From Spirochaetaceae bacterium (GTDB lineage: Bacteria; Spirochaetota; Spirochaetia; SZUA-6; Bin103): a stretch of 50,553 nt of DNA. The notes under the pieces were generated by a model. It saw only the letters and a program-made list of their open reading frames with translations, ran no database searches and was not told the origin of the DNA. Below, one piece after another: positions 26,342 to 34,937 of the stretch (position 1 is its first letter; each line of letters begins with the position of its first letter). A program made the position numbers and the translations under genes. The DNA is taken from assembly GCA_028820215.1 (NCBI GenBank), contig JAPPKD010000250.1:1-50553 (forward strand). The letters are read 5' to 3'.

Positions 26342-26926
26342 TCAGAGCCGGGCGAGGATCTCCGTGACCGCGATCTGCCGGCCGGCCGAGGCGCCCAGGC
26401 GGTAGCGCTCGCGCGGCTCGCCGAGCCGCTCGATCGTGTGGTCGCCGGCGCCCCAGAGCGACTCGAGCAGCCGCTCCACCTCCGGGCGCAGCGCCCGGTC
26501 GGTCTCGTCGGTATTCGGCGCGATCGCGCGGTCGTTGACGCTCACCTGGATGCGGCCGGCGTCGAAGCTCAGGTCGCCTGACAGCGTGGGGTCTTCCTCC
26601 AGCAGCCGGCAGGCGTGCAGCGCCGCCCGCGCGGCCTGCTGCAGCCGCTCCTGGGGCGTCCCTTCCACCGCCGTGCGCCGGTCGTAGAGCAGGCCCAGGA
26701 ACCCGTCCCCCAGGTCCAGCCCGTAGATCGACTCGTGCGCGACCAGGATGACGCCGGGCCCCTCGGGCACGTGACGGTAGTCGGCGACGTCGATGGCCAG
26801 CTCATCGGTCAGGACGCCGTCCTGGATCCAGCGGTGGAACACGGGGATGATGCGGGTGAGATCGAAGCCGCCGGCGCCGGCCGCGGCTATCTTGACGTTG
26901 ACGTGCTGCAGTGAGGTGATTTCCAT
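26342..26926 (-). CDS. Conserved hypothetical protein coupled to the sulfite reductase gene
   Basis: The 194-residue protein begins MEITSLQHVNVKI and contains HESIYGLDLGDGFLGLLYDRR and ERLQQAARAALHACRLLEEDP, followed by a basic/acidic C-terminal half. It has no signal peptide, no membrane helix and no cysteine-rich site. It lies 18 nt downstream of the large sulfite/nitrite reductase gene on the same strand, so it is probably the second gene of that operon. The FLGLLYDRR..VEGTPQERLQQAARAA region suggests an alpha/beta fold. No family is recognised. Confidence 0.6.
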   Translation of the reverse strand: MEITSLQHVNVKIAAAGAGGFDLTRIIPVFHRWIQDGVLTDELAIDVADYRHVPEGPGVILVAHESIYGLDLGDGFLGLLYDRRTAVEGTPQERLQQAARAALHACRLLEEDPTLSGDLSFDAGRIQVSVNDRAIAPNTDETDRALRPEVERLLESLWGAGDHTIERLGEPRERYRLGASAGRQIAVTEILARL

Positions 26927-26944
26927 GTCGATCTACGGCGGCGC

Positions 26945-29215
26945 TCAGGCCGGCTGCCTCTCCCGTTCGGATGCCATGCGCTGGTAGCAGGCGTGCGTGG
27001 CCTCCACGAACAGGGAGGCCTCCTCCGCGAGTTGCCGGGCGCCCTCGGCGTCGTAGTCCTCCGGGGCACGGCCCTGCGCGCGCAGCAGGTAGGCGCCGAA
27101 CTTGCCCCTGGCGTAGGGGTCGAAGAACAGCTCCGTGTCGTACAGCTCCTGCCGGAACGCGGCGACGGCGTCATCCTCTTCGCCGGCGAAGCTGCCCAGC
27201 TTGTAGCGCAGTAGCGCCTCAGCGCCGTGCACCATCGCCAGGTAGGCGGTGCGGGCGCTCTTTGCCAGGTGTCCCGCCTCCAGGTGGAGCTGCGCCTCGA
27301 ACGCCTCCCGCTCGATCGCCGCCAACTGGAAGTCGACCGGCGCCACCACTTCGCCCGCGCACTCGCCGACGCCGTGGTCGCCCATGGTGAACACGCGCGG
27401 GTCTCCCCAGTCGCTGTAGAAGGCGGCGTCATCCTCGTAGGTCGGCACGCTGGTGAGCTCGTCGAGCATCTTGCGGCAGGACGCCTTGCCGATGCGCTGG
27501 ATGAAGTCCTGGAACGATTCGCCCGACTCGTGCTCGGCCAGGTAGCGGCCGGTGATCAGGTCGACCGCCTCCGGAATGTTGCGCGACGGCACCGCCCCGA
27601 TCGCCAGGCCGTAGGAGCCGGCGTTGTTGGTCCACTGGCCGCCCAGCACGACCTGGAAGTGCGGGACGGTGTAGTCGTTGCGCTTGCGGCTCACGCCGTA
27701 GAAGCCCAGGTCGGCGACATGGTGCTGGCCGCAGGAGTTGAAGCAGCCCGACACCTTGATGCGCAGGCCGCGGATCACCTCGTCCAGCTCCATCGATCGG
27801 CGCAGCAGGCGTTCGCGGATCTCGCCGGCCAGCCCGCGCGAGGAGGCGATGCCGAGCTTGCAGGTGTCGGTGCCCGGGCACGCGGTGATGTCCACGATGG
27901 TGCCGGCGCCCGGAGCGTGCAGGTCGACCTCCGCGAGCTCGCGGTAGAGCGCCGGCAGATCCGACTCGCTCACCCAGCGCAGGACCATGTTCTGCTCCAC
28001 GGTGGTGCGCACCGTCTCCCGGACGTAGGTGCGGGAGATGTCGGCAAGCTTGCGGAGCTGCCTGGCGGTGATGTCGCCCAGCGGCAGCGTGATGGTGACC
28101 GTGGCGTATCCGGGCTGCCGCTGCGGGTAGGCGTTCGAGTCGCGCCAGACCGCGAAGCCGGCCGGCGGCTGCACGCCGTTGGTCGGCGCCCCCGCCTTCA
28201 GCGGCCGTTCCTCGAACCGTTTCGCCTCTTCGATGTACTCGAGCCAGCGCGGATCGTCCGGCAGCTCGGCACGCTCTTCGAGCACCAGACGCCGGAACTC
28301 GTCGATGCCGAGCTTCTTGATCAGGAACTTGATGCGCGCCGCCGCGCGGTTCTTCTTCTCGCCAAGGCGGGCATAGACACGTGAGATCGCCTGCGACAGC
28401 GGCAGCAGCTCCTCCGGCGGCACGAAGCCGTCGAACAGCTTGGCCTGGAAGGGCACGCTGCCAAGCCCGCCGCCGACGTACAGCTCGAACCCGCGCTCGA
28501 CCGTGCCGTCGTCGCGGGTGCGCTCGGTGGCGATGGCGCCCATGTCGTGCAGCATCACCAGGCCGCACGGCTGGTCCTTGCAGCCGGAGAAGGCGATCTT
28601 GAACTTCCGCCCGAAGTCCTGCACGTCGGGATGGCCCAGCAGGAACTGCGCGCAGGCGTTCGCGTAGGGGGTGACGTCGAAGACCTCGTCGTGGCAGACA
28701 CCGGCGATCGGGCAGGCGGTGACGTTGCGCACCGAATTCCCGCACGCCTCGCGCGTGGTGATGCCCACCGCCGCCAGCCGCCGCATCAGCGCCGGCGTGT
28801 CGTCCACGTGTATGAAGTGGAGCTGGAAGTCCTGCCGCGTGGTGACGTGGGCGATCCCGTCCGAGTACTCCTCGGCAAGGTCGGCCATCACCTCCAACTG
28901 GCGGGCGTTCATCCCGCCGTACGGGATCTTGATGCGCTGCATCCCGGGGGCGTCCCACGCCGTGTCCGGGCCCTTGGTCAACTCCCCCGACGGGTAGTCG
29001 AGCGTGCGCTCGGTCCGCCCGTCGTGGCGGTGTCCGTTGTCGTAGCGCTGGCCGTAGACGCCGCGCCGCAGCCGGGTCTCGGCAAACACCCGCTCTTCGA
29101 TCCGGTTCTGCTTGCGGAGCGCGATCTCGCTCTCGAAGACGTCGATCTCTGCGGCCAGCTCGGCCGGCACCTCGCCGGCCAGGGCCGCTCGCCATCGGTC
29201 GTTGCTCGCCTTCAA
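26945..29215 (-). CDS. Ferredoxin-type sulfite/nitrite reductase with C-terminal extension
   Basis: The 756-residue protein contains the two pseudo-symmetric ferrodoxin-like halves of the haemoprotein reductases (GMNARQLEVMADLAEEYSDG and LGDITARQLRKLADISRTYV). The [4Fe-4S]-sirohaem cysteine set occurs in ACPGTDTCKLG and SGCFNSCGQHHVADLGF. Such enzymes reduce sulfite to sulfide or nitrite to ammonia by six electrons; the sequence alone does not decide which. About 130 residues beyond the normal end (from about 620) are helical and contain YLAMVHGAEALLRYKLGSF, resembling a HEPN-type helical module. The start is TTG 29215 with a purine-rich GGGGGATGACAGG upstream. A 194-residue partner follows. 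Confidence 0.87.
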   Translation of the reverse strand: MKASNDRWRAALAGEVPAELAAEIDVFESEIALRKQNRIEERVFAETRLRRGVYGQRYDNGHRHDGRTERTLDYPSGELTKGPDTAWDAPGMQRIKIPYGGMNARQLEVMADLAEEYSDGIAHVTTRQDFQLHFIHVDDTPALMRRLAAVGITTREACGNSVRNVTACPIAGVCHDEVFDVTPYANACAQFLLGHPDVQDFGRKFKIAFSGCKDQPCGLVMLHDMGAIATERTRDDGTVERGFELYVGGGLGSVPFQAKLFDGFVPPEELLPLSQAISRVYARLGEKKNRAAARIKFLIKKLGIDEFRRLVLEERAELPDDPRWLEYIEEAKRFEERPLKAGAPTNGVQPPAGFAVWRDSNAYPQRQPGYATVTITLPLGDITARQLRKLADISRTYVRETVRTTVEQNMVLRWVSESDLPALYRELAEVDLHAPGAGTIVDITACPGTDTCKLGIASSRGLAGEIRERLLRRSMELDEVIRGLRIKVSGCFNSCGQHHVADLGFYGVSRKRNDYTVPHFQVVLGGQWTNNAGSYGLAIGAVPSRNIPEAVDLITGRYLAEHESGESFQDFIQRIGKASCRKMLDELTSVPTYEDDAAFYSDWGDPRVFTMGDHGVGECAGEVVAPVDFQLAAIEREAFEAQLHLEAGHLAKSARTAYLAMVHGAEALLRYKLGSFAGEEDDAVAAFRQELYDTELFFDPYARGKFGAYLLRAQGRAPEDYDAEGARQLAEEASLFVEATHACYQRMASERERQPA

Positions 29216-29231
29216 CCTGTCATCCCCCGTC

Positions 29232-29263
29232 CGCGATTCTATCCTGCCGCGATTCTATCCTGC
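29232..29263. repeat. Two tandem 16-nt units carrying TAGAAT boxes
   Basis: The plus-strand unit CGCGATTCTATCCTGC occurs twice exactly (29232-29247 and 29248-29263). On the minus strand each unit contains TAGAAT (29241-29236 and 29257-29252), about 20 and 36 nt before the reductase TTG start. The duplication could provide two promoter -10 elements or a repeated operator. Confidence 0.6.
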
Positions 29264-29367
29264 CGCGGACGCATGCGGCCGCTCGGTCGGCGCCCGCTTC
29301 ACACAGGCGCCGTAGAGGCCAGAACATACCCGCCGGCCGTGCGGCGGTCAACGCGCCGAGCCGCGGA

Positions 29368-30570
29368 TCAGCCGCTGAAGACGCGTGTCTGCGGCCGGAA
29401 GGCCGCCCAGGAGAACCAGAAGTGGTTCACGCCCACGACCGGCACCAACTGCGTGTCGGCAAGCTCGCCTTCCACCGCCCGCCCCAGGTGGTTCCAGACC
29501 GACCCGGTGGCGGTGTCGACGATGTGGCCGTCGCGCAGCTCGAACTCCAGCACGCGGTCCCCCACCTGGCGGGAGAATGGCACCGCGGCGCCCACGTCGC
29601 GGCCCTCGGAGATCACCGAGTGGTCGAGTGCCGACGCGGTGCCTGCCGACCACAGTACGGCAACCGGCGTGCCGGCCACCTGGTCGTTGACGACGCGCCG
29701 CTCCTGCAGAAGCCCATACGGGTAGGCCACCGCCTCGTCTCCCAGCTCGATGGTCAGCACCCGCTCCATCGCGGGGAGCGCGGCTGGTGTGGCGGGACCG
29801 CGATACAGGAATGGGCGGCTTCCTTCCCGGTCGTAGCCCTGGTACGGGTTGAGCCCGTACTGGCGGCGATGGCCGGTGTCGCTGGACACCACGTCCCCTT
29901 CGGGAAAGGAAGCCTTGAAGTCCTCCCAACTGATCATCGCCAGCGGCACGAAGCGCAGCCGGCTGCCAGCGTAGATGCCGGCGATCCCCTCGCCCGTGGC
30001 CTGCTGCCACCACGTCTCGGTCTGCCGGTCGTACATGATCAGGTTGCTGTAATACAGGCGCCCGGTCGTGCCGAAATCCAGCACCTGGTCGTCGAAGCGG
30101 CGGTCGAAGGCGATCGCGGTGTTGCAGAGCGGGCAGAACGTGACCGTCACCGGCAGGTCGCCGAGCTGGTCGTTGACGATCTCGTGCCAGGTCAAGACCT
30201 GGATCGGATACGCGCGCACCCGCCCGCCGGCCTCGATCACGGCGACCGGCTCAAGGGGATCGAGCCAGGCATCGGCGTCGGCGACCGACAGGTACTGCGG
30301 GTTGTCAACCGCGGGGATGCCGTCCTTGGGCGGACCGCCGGAGAGGATCTGCGAGTAGGGCACCGTGTGGCGGCTGAAGTCGGTCCGGAACTGCCGGGTT
30401 GCGCCCGGCGGCGCCGACTCCTCGGGAAGCAGCTCGACGCTCCCGGCATCGGCCGGCGTCGCGGAGGTCTCCGCCCGCGGGCCGGCGATCGAGACCCCGG
30501 CGACGGCCAGGATCGCAACGGCGACGATGGCGAACGCGACACGCGCGTGGGAGGACTGAAACTTCATCAT
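29368..30570 (-). CDS. DUF3179-family exported protein
   Basis: The 400-residue protein has an N-terminal membrane/signal segment (VAFAIVAVAILAVAGVSIAG). The DUF3179 core follows: AVDNPQYLS, AYPIQVLTWHEIVND, VTVTFCPLCNTAIAFDR with a CxxC, LDFGTTGRLYYSNLIMYDR and ETWWQQATGEGIAG. Proteins of this family are common in marine and haloarchaeal genomes, and their function is not established. The two cysteines in FCPLCN suggest metal or redox chemistry. ATG 30570 (or ATG 30567) gives a normal signal sequence; upstream in-frame codons are Arg-rich and unlike a signal. A 263-nt gap, in which I see no gene, separates it from the divergent murA-like gene. Confidence 0.82.
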   Translation of the reverse strand: MMKFQSSHARVAFAIVAVAILAVAGVSIAGPRAETSATPADAGSVELLPEESAPPGATRQFRTDFSRHTVPYSQILSGGPPKDGIPAVDNPQYLSVADADAWLDPLEPVAVIEAGGRVRAYPIQVLTWHEIVNDQLGDLPVTVTFCPLCNTAIAFDRRFDDQVLDFGTTGRLYYSNLIMYDRQTETWWQQATGEGIAGIYAGSRLRFVPLAMISWEDFKASFPEGDVVSSDTGHRRQYGLNPYQGYDREGSRPFLYRGPATPAALPAMERVLTIELGDEAVAYPYGLLQERRVVNDQVAGTPVAVLWSAGTASALDHSVISEGRDVGAAVPFSRQVGDRVLEFELRDGHIVDTATGSVWNHLGRAVEGELADTQLVPVVGVNHFWFSWAAFRPQTRVFSG

Positions 30571-30833
30571 CGCCGTCTGGACCGCTCGGAGCCGGTGGTT
30601 CTTACGCACGCCCGGCGAGCGGCGCCGCAGTTGCCCTGGAAAGCGCGCGCGGGACAACAGCTTTCATCGATCCCTGCCGACAATGAAAGTCGGGAGGGCG
30701 AAACATGTTGTCGAGCTCACGGCCGAGCACGCAGGGAGCCGTCGTTGACCGTACGGAACGCGCTTCCGGCGCCCGTTGTGCCATCTACGCAAGTCATGGT
30801 ATGGTGGCATCTTACCCTGGGGAGGGGAGTGCG

Positions 30834-32258
30834 ATGAACGGGACGTATCGGATCGTGGGCGGTCACCGGCTGAGCGGGACGGTCCTGCCGATCCAGAACA
30901 AGAACTCTCTGATGGCGGCATTGCCGGTCGCGGTAATGTGCAATCGTCCCGTGCGCTTTCGCGACCTGCCGGAAACCAGCGACGTGGAGACGTTCCTGTC
31001 CATCTACCGCCACTGGGGGGCGGCCGTGGAAGAGGCCGGCCGCGACGTCACCATCGATTGCCGTCCCGTCTCGTCGCATCGGGTCGACGCCGATCTCGGC
31101 TCCCGGTTTCGCGCACCGGTGCTGTTCGTCGGGCCGCTGCTGGCCCGCTTCGGCGTGGCCGAGCTGCCGATGCCGGGCGGTTGCCGCCTCGGGCAGCGCG
31201 CGCTGGAGACCCATATCGCCGCGTTCCGGGCGCTCGGCGTCACCGTCGAGGAAGTGGACGGTTACCTGCGGTTCACCGCACCGCGCGGCGACCGGCCCCG
31301 GCGCACCGTCTGGCTGCCGGAGGCCAGCGTCACCGCGACCGAGAACGTCGCCATGTACGCCGCCGGCACCGGCACGACGGTGGAGATCGTCGACGCCGCC
31401 TGTGAGCCACACGTGCGGGACCTGCTCGACCTGCTGTGCGACCTGGGCGCGCAGATCGAAGGCATCAACACCAACCGGGTGACCGTGACCGGCGGTATCG
31501 ACGGCCGGACGGAGACCGTCGATTTCCGGCCGTCCCCGGACCACGTGGACATATCCGGCTTCATCGTCGCGGCCGGCATGACCGGCGGCCGGATCCGCAT
31601 CCGCGGCGCCAACCTGCCCGACATCATGACCGGGCTCATCGACTGGTTCGAGCGTTTCGGGCTCGCCATCACCCGCGACGGCGCCGACCTGATCGCCGAC
31701 GGCACCGACGAGCTGTTCCTGAACGCGGAGCTGCTGCCGTCGGCCGCCCCCGGACTGCCGAAGCTGGCGGTGCGTCCCTGGCCCGGGTTCCCGACCGACG
31801 TCCTGCCGGTGATGGTCTCCCTGGCGTGCAAGATGAACGGGCGCATCCTGTTTCAGAACTGGATGTACGAGCACGGGCTGAACTTCGTCCATCAGCTCAA
31901 CCAGCTCGGCGCCGACATCGAGCTGCTCGACTCGCAGCGGGTCGTGGTACCGGAGCCGCCGGCCCGTTTCCACGGCGGAGAGGTCACTCCGCCGGAGGTG
32001 ATCCAGTCGGTCAAGGCGCTGTTCCTGGCCGCGCTGGCCGATCCGGCCGAGACCGTCATCCACGGCACGGACATCCTGCGCCGCCGCTACCCGGACGTGC
32101 TTGCCGTGTACCGCTCACTGGGCGCGGAGATCGAGCGCGTGCCCGTGCCCAACGGGCCGGTCGCGCCGCACGGCACGGGCACCCACAACGGACACAACGG
32201 AAACGGATCGCTCGGAGGAGTCGGCTTGCCGACCGACATCGGAGCCGCCAACCTCTGA
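30834..32258 (+). CDS. Divergent MurA/EPSP-synthase-family enolpyruvyl transferase
   Basis: The 474-residue protein has the six-repeat inside-out barrel pattern of UDP-GlcNAc enolpyruvyl transferase. The substrate-contact K23-N24 pair sits in PIQNKNSLMAALP, and the reactive loop PGGCRLGQRALETHI carries the fosfomycin-target-type cysteine C117. Many other blocks diverge from standard MurA (for example SDVETFLSIYRHWGA), and about 40 extra C-terminal residues are Gly/His/Asn-rich. It would catalyse the first committed step of peptidoglycan synthesis, but a paralogous role is possible because no wall genes are adjacent. A strong GGGGAGGGGAG precedes ATG 30834. Confidence 0.78.
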   Translation: MNGTYRIVGGHRLSGTVLPIQNKNSLMAALPVAVMCNRPVRFRDLPETSDVETFLSIYRHWGAAVEEAGRDVTIDCRPVSSHRVDADLGSRFRAPVLFVGPLLARFGVAELPMPGGCRLGQRALETHIAAFRALGVTVEEVDGYLRFTAPRGDRPRRTVWLPEASVTATENVAMYAAGTGTTVEIVDAACEPHVRDLLDLLCDLGAQIEGINTNRVTVTGGIDGRTETVDFRPSPDHVDISGFIVAAGMTGGRIRIRGANLPDIMTGLIDWFERFGLAITRDGADLIADGTDELFLNAELLPSAAPGLPKLAVRPWPGFPTDVLPVMVSLACKMNGRILFQNWMYEHGLNFVHQLNQLGADIELLDSQRVVVPEPPARFHGGEVTPPEVIQSVKALFLAALADPAETVIHGTDILRRRYPDVLAVYRSLGAEIERVPVPNGPVAPHGTGTHNGHNGNGSLGGVGLPTDIGAANL

Positions 32259-32262
32259 CGGT

Positions 32263-32280
32263 GTGACGCCGGGGCGTCAC
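32263..32280. terminator. Perfect stem-loop between convergent genes
   Basis: GTGACGCC (32263-32270) pairs with GGCGTCAC (32273-32280) across GG. It lies between the convergent murA-like and DUF4432 genes and overlaps the latter's stop codon. No T-tract follows. Confidence 0.45.
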
Positions 32281-33353
32281 CCGGCGATTTCGCGCTCCGC
32301 GGCAGCCAGCTCCCCGATGCCGTCCAGCACGGTGATCTCCAGGTGGAACTCGCGCACCTGGCCCGGCTCGATGTGCTGGAGATAGCCGTTCGCGCGGTTC
32401 CAGGCGCGGCCCAACGGGCTGCAGTTGCCGGGCTCGATACCGGTTACGTAGGTGCGGGTCGCGAAGTGCTGCCACTGGGTCAGCAGAGGCACCTCGGCCT
32501 TCGGGAAACGGAAACAGAGCCCCAGGCCCATTCGCTCGTTGACGAGCGCCGCGGTCACCATGCCGGACGAGTCCGCGACCGGCCGGTGCACGTACACCAC
32601 GTCACCCCCGCCCGGCTGCGGCGGCGGAGCCACCGCGTACACGTCCGGCCCGACCTCGACATCGTCCTGCCACCGCGTGGTGCGCTCGCTGTTCACCACC
32701 AGCCGGGTGCCCGCATCCAGGAGCGGGAACCCCGGGTTCATGTGGTAGAGCATCATCAGCGGTGACCGTTCCGCCGCCAGGTTTTCCACGCGGTCGTGGA
32801 CGTGGATGCTGCGCTCGCCGAGCGTGGTCGACACCGTGCGCGACAGGTCCAGGCAGGTGCCGAACACCACCGCCTCGCGGATCGTGCCCGAGGCCTCCAT
32901 GACATAGTCGTCGCCCTGCCAGCGGCCGCCGGCGCGCACCTGCTTGGCCGGCAGGAAGGACAGTCGGCCGTGCAGGCCGAGCTCCTCGTTCTCCTCCTCC
33001 GGATCCACTTCCGGATGGCCCACGAAGGTCATGCCGCAGGTGGTCAGCAGCCCCCCGTAGAACCCGCGCATCCAGCCGTAGCCGGGCGGCTCGTAGAAGG
33101 CCGGCCCCACGTCGCCGGTGTTGCCGCGGAAACAGAGGGACATCCCGCGGTAGAAGGCGGAGGCGATGTCCAGGGCGCGCCCCGGCAGCAGCGAAAAGGA
33201 CAGGCCGGAGGCGTTGGTGACCTCGATGAGCCCGGAGCCGCGCTCGTTGCCCTCGACCAGCTCCGCGCGCCGCACGGCCGCCACCTGGCTCATGTCGCCG
33301 ACCAGATCGAGCAGCTCGTCCCGGGTGAAGGTCCGTCCGAACAGGTGTGCCAT
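32277..33353 (-). CDS. DUF4432 aldose-1-epimerase-like protein
   Basis: The 358-residue protein has the galactose-mutarotase-like beta-sandwich pattern of DUF4432: LIEVTNASGLSFSLLPGRALDI, GGLLTTCGMTFVG, ELGLHGRLSFLPA, MLYHMNPGFPLLDAG and the C-terminal YVTGIEPGN. The His of GLHGR, the His of YHMN and the Glu of GIEPGN are the likely active-site set of this fold. It probably epimerises or binds a sugar or sugar acid in the cytoplasm; no signal peptide is visible. TATCGT lies 10 nt before the ATG. Confidence 0.82.
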   Translation of the reverse strand: MAHLFGRTFTRDELLDLVGDMSQVAAVRRAELVEGNERGSGLIEVTNASGLSFSLLPGRALDIASAFYRGMSLCFRGNTGDVGPAFYEPPGYGWMRGFYGGLLTTCGMTFVGHPEVDPEEENEELGLHGRLSFLPAKQVRAGGRWQGDDYVMEASGTIREAVVFGTCLDLSRTVSTTLGERSIHVHDRVENLAAERSPLMMLYHMNPGFPLLDAGTRLVVNSERTTRWQDDVEVGPDVYAVAPPPQPGGGDVVYVHRPVADSSGMVTAALVNERMGLGLCFRFPKAEVPLLTQWQHFATRTYVTGIEPGNCSPLGRAWNRANGYLQHIEPGQVREFHLEITVLDGIGELAAAEREIAG

Positions 33354-33363
33354 GACGGCCCTG

Positions 33364-33369
33364 ACGATA
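33364..33369 (-). promoter_or_regulatory. Candidate -10 element TATCGT for the DUF4432 gene
   Basis: TATCGT on the minus strand, 10 nt before ATG 33353. Confidence 0.4.
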
Positions 33370-33470
33370 GCACGGCTCGACGGAAGGCCCTCTCCGGCAG
33401 TATAAACTTGTTAGTGGAAGACTACGCGAACGATACGACAAGCGACGGCGCGGTCATCGACGACTCGCGG

Positions 33471-33998
33471 ATGGAGGCCCTCCGGTTCCCGATCGGCAGG
33501 TTCGAGGAGGATCCGCAGCCTACCCGCGCCAAGCACAAGAGCTGGATCGACCAGATCGGCCGGGTTCCCGGCGAGTTGCGCGCCCTGGTTCAGGATCTGT
33601 CCGAGCGGCAGCTCGACACCCCCTACCGGCCGGACGGCTGGACCGTGCGGCAGGTCGTGCACCACATCGCCGACAGCCACCTGAACGCCTACGTGCGGAC
33701 CAAGCTGGCCCTCACCGAAGAGGAGCCTACCATCAAGCCCTACGACGAGGCCGCCTGGGCGGAGTTGCCCGACGGCTCGACCGCCCCGATCGAATCGTCC
33801 ATGAGCCTGCTGGAGGCGCTGCACGCCCGCTGGGTGGCCACGCTGCGCGACGCGGAGGAAGGAGCGTTCAAGCGCACCCTGAATCACCCCGAGCAGGGAG
33901 TGATCACCATCAGCCGGATCGTGCAGAGCTACGCGTGGCACGGGCGGCACCATATCGCCCACGTCAACGCGCTGCGCGACAAGATGGGGTGGTGGTAG
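33471..33998 (+). CDS. DinB/YfiT-family putative metal-dependent hydrolase
   Basis: The 175-residue protein starts MEALRFPIGRFE, matching the YfiT N-terminus, and has a four-helix DinB fold with HHIADSH (H64) and the late HGRHHIAHV (H157 and H161), the three-histidine metal site of the family. YfiT-like proteins belong to the bacillithiol-transferase-like DinB group, and the actual thiol substrate here is unknown. ATG 33471 is chosen by homology. GTG 33414 would add 19 residues and lies 7 nt after TATAAA (33401-33406), so it remains a serious alternative start. Confidence 0.83.
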   Translation: MEALRFPIGRFEEDPQPTRAKHKSWIDQIGRVPGELRALVQDLSERQLDTPYRPDGWTVRQVVHHIADSHLNAYVRTKLALTEEEPTIKPYDEAAWAELPDGSTAPIESSMSLLEALHARWVATLRDAEEGAFKRTLNHPEQGVITISRIVQSYAWHGRHHIAHVNALRDKMGWW

Positions 33999-34026
33999 GG
34001 GGCCATCCCCCTGATCTGACGGACCG

Positions 34027-34899
34027 GTGCGGGTCCACCTGGTCGACGGTACCTTCGAGCTGTTTCGCGCCTACCACGGCGCGCCGCCCCTGCGCGCGCC
34101 GTCGGGACAGGAGGTGGGCGCGGTGGCCGGTCTGCTGCGTTCGCTGGCCGCCCTGCTCCGGCAGCGCGACGTGACCCACGTCGCCTGCGCCTTCGACAAC
34201 CCCATCGAGTCGTTCCGCAACCGGCTCTTCGGTCCGTACAAGTCGAGCGCCGGCGTCCCGGAGGAGCTGCTGGCCCAGTTCGATCAGGCCGAGGAGGCGT
34301 CGCGGGCGCTCGGCATCGTCACCTGGCCGATGGACGAGTACGAGGCCGACGACGCCCTGGCCACGGCAGCGCTGCGCTGTGCCGCGCAACCGCGCGTCGA
34401 GCAGGTGGTGATCTGCTCGCCGGACAAGGACCTGGCGCAGGTCGTGGACGGAGAGCGCATCGTCACCTTCGACCGCATCCGGCGCGCGGGCCGTGACGAG
34501 GCCGGGGTGCGCGAGCGCTTCGGGGTGCCGCCCGCGTCCGTTCCCGACTTCCTGGCGCTGGTCGGTGACGGCGCCGACGGGCTGCCGGGCATCCCGCGCT
34601 GGGGCGCCCGCTCGGCGGCGACGGTGCTGTCCCGCTACGGCAGCATCGAGGCGATCCCGGAGGACCCGGGCGAGTGGTCGGTGCGGCCCCGCGGCGCCGA
34701 GTCGCTGGCGCGAAACCTCAACGCGGAGCGCGATCGGGCGCTGCTCTACAAGCGACTGGCCACCCTGGTGACCGACGTGCCGATCGCGGAATCCGTCGCC
34801 GACCTGCAGTGGCAGGGTGCGCCGCAAGCACGTTTCGAGCGCATGCTCGCCTCACTGGGCCTGAACGAGGACGAAATCCGGGCGCCCCGCCGGTCCTAG
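34027..34899 (+). CDS. Stand-alone 5'-3' exonuclease / flap endonuclease-like protein
   Basis: The 290-residue protein corresponds to the N-terminal exonuclease domain of bacterial DNA polymerase I. It has VDGTFELFRAYHG, the arch region FGPYKSSAGVPEELL, the acidic cluster EYEADDALATAA, SPDKDLAQVV, and the helix-three-turn-helix VGDGADGLPGIPRWGARSA. Such enzymes remove RNA primers or flaps. It starts with GTG 34027, 28 nt after the DinB gene, with no clear Shine-Dalgarno. No polymerase domain follows, so it is a stand-alone form, probably in addition to PolA. Confidence 0.88.
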   Translation: MRVHLVDGTFELFRAYHGAPPLRAPSGQEVGAVAGLLRSLAALLRQRDVTHVACAFDNPIESFRNRLFGPYKSSAGVPEELLAQFDQAEEASRALGIVTWPMDEYEADDALATAALRCAAQPRVEQVVICSPDKDLAQVVDGERIVTFDRIRRAGRDEAGVRERFGVPPASVPDFLALVGDGADGLPGIPRWGARSAATVLSRYGSIEAIPEDPGEWSVRPRGAESLARNLNAERDRALLYKRLATLVTDVPIAESVADLQWQGAPQARFERMLASLGLNEDEIRAPRRS

Positions 34900-34922
34900 T
34901 TGTCGGCGATGCGCCGAACGCC

Positions 34923-34928
34923 TACTTT
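34923..34928 (+). promoter_or_regulatory. Candidate -10 element TACTTT
   Basis: TACTTT lies 9 nt before ATG 34938, in the 38-nt gap after the exonuclease gene. Confidence 0.4.
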
Positions 34929-34937
34929 GTCGCCGCG

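Noticed and set aside
29232..29263. CRISPR-like repeat
   Set aside because: Two adjacent identical 16-nt units without spacers; this is a tandem duplication.
30571..30833. Riboswitch or small gene between the DUF3179 and murA-like genes
   Set aside because: No recognisable aptamer core or credible small gene; only a possible promoter and the strong ribosome-binding site of the murA-like gene.
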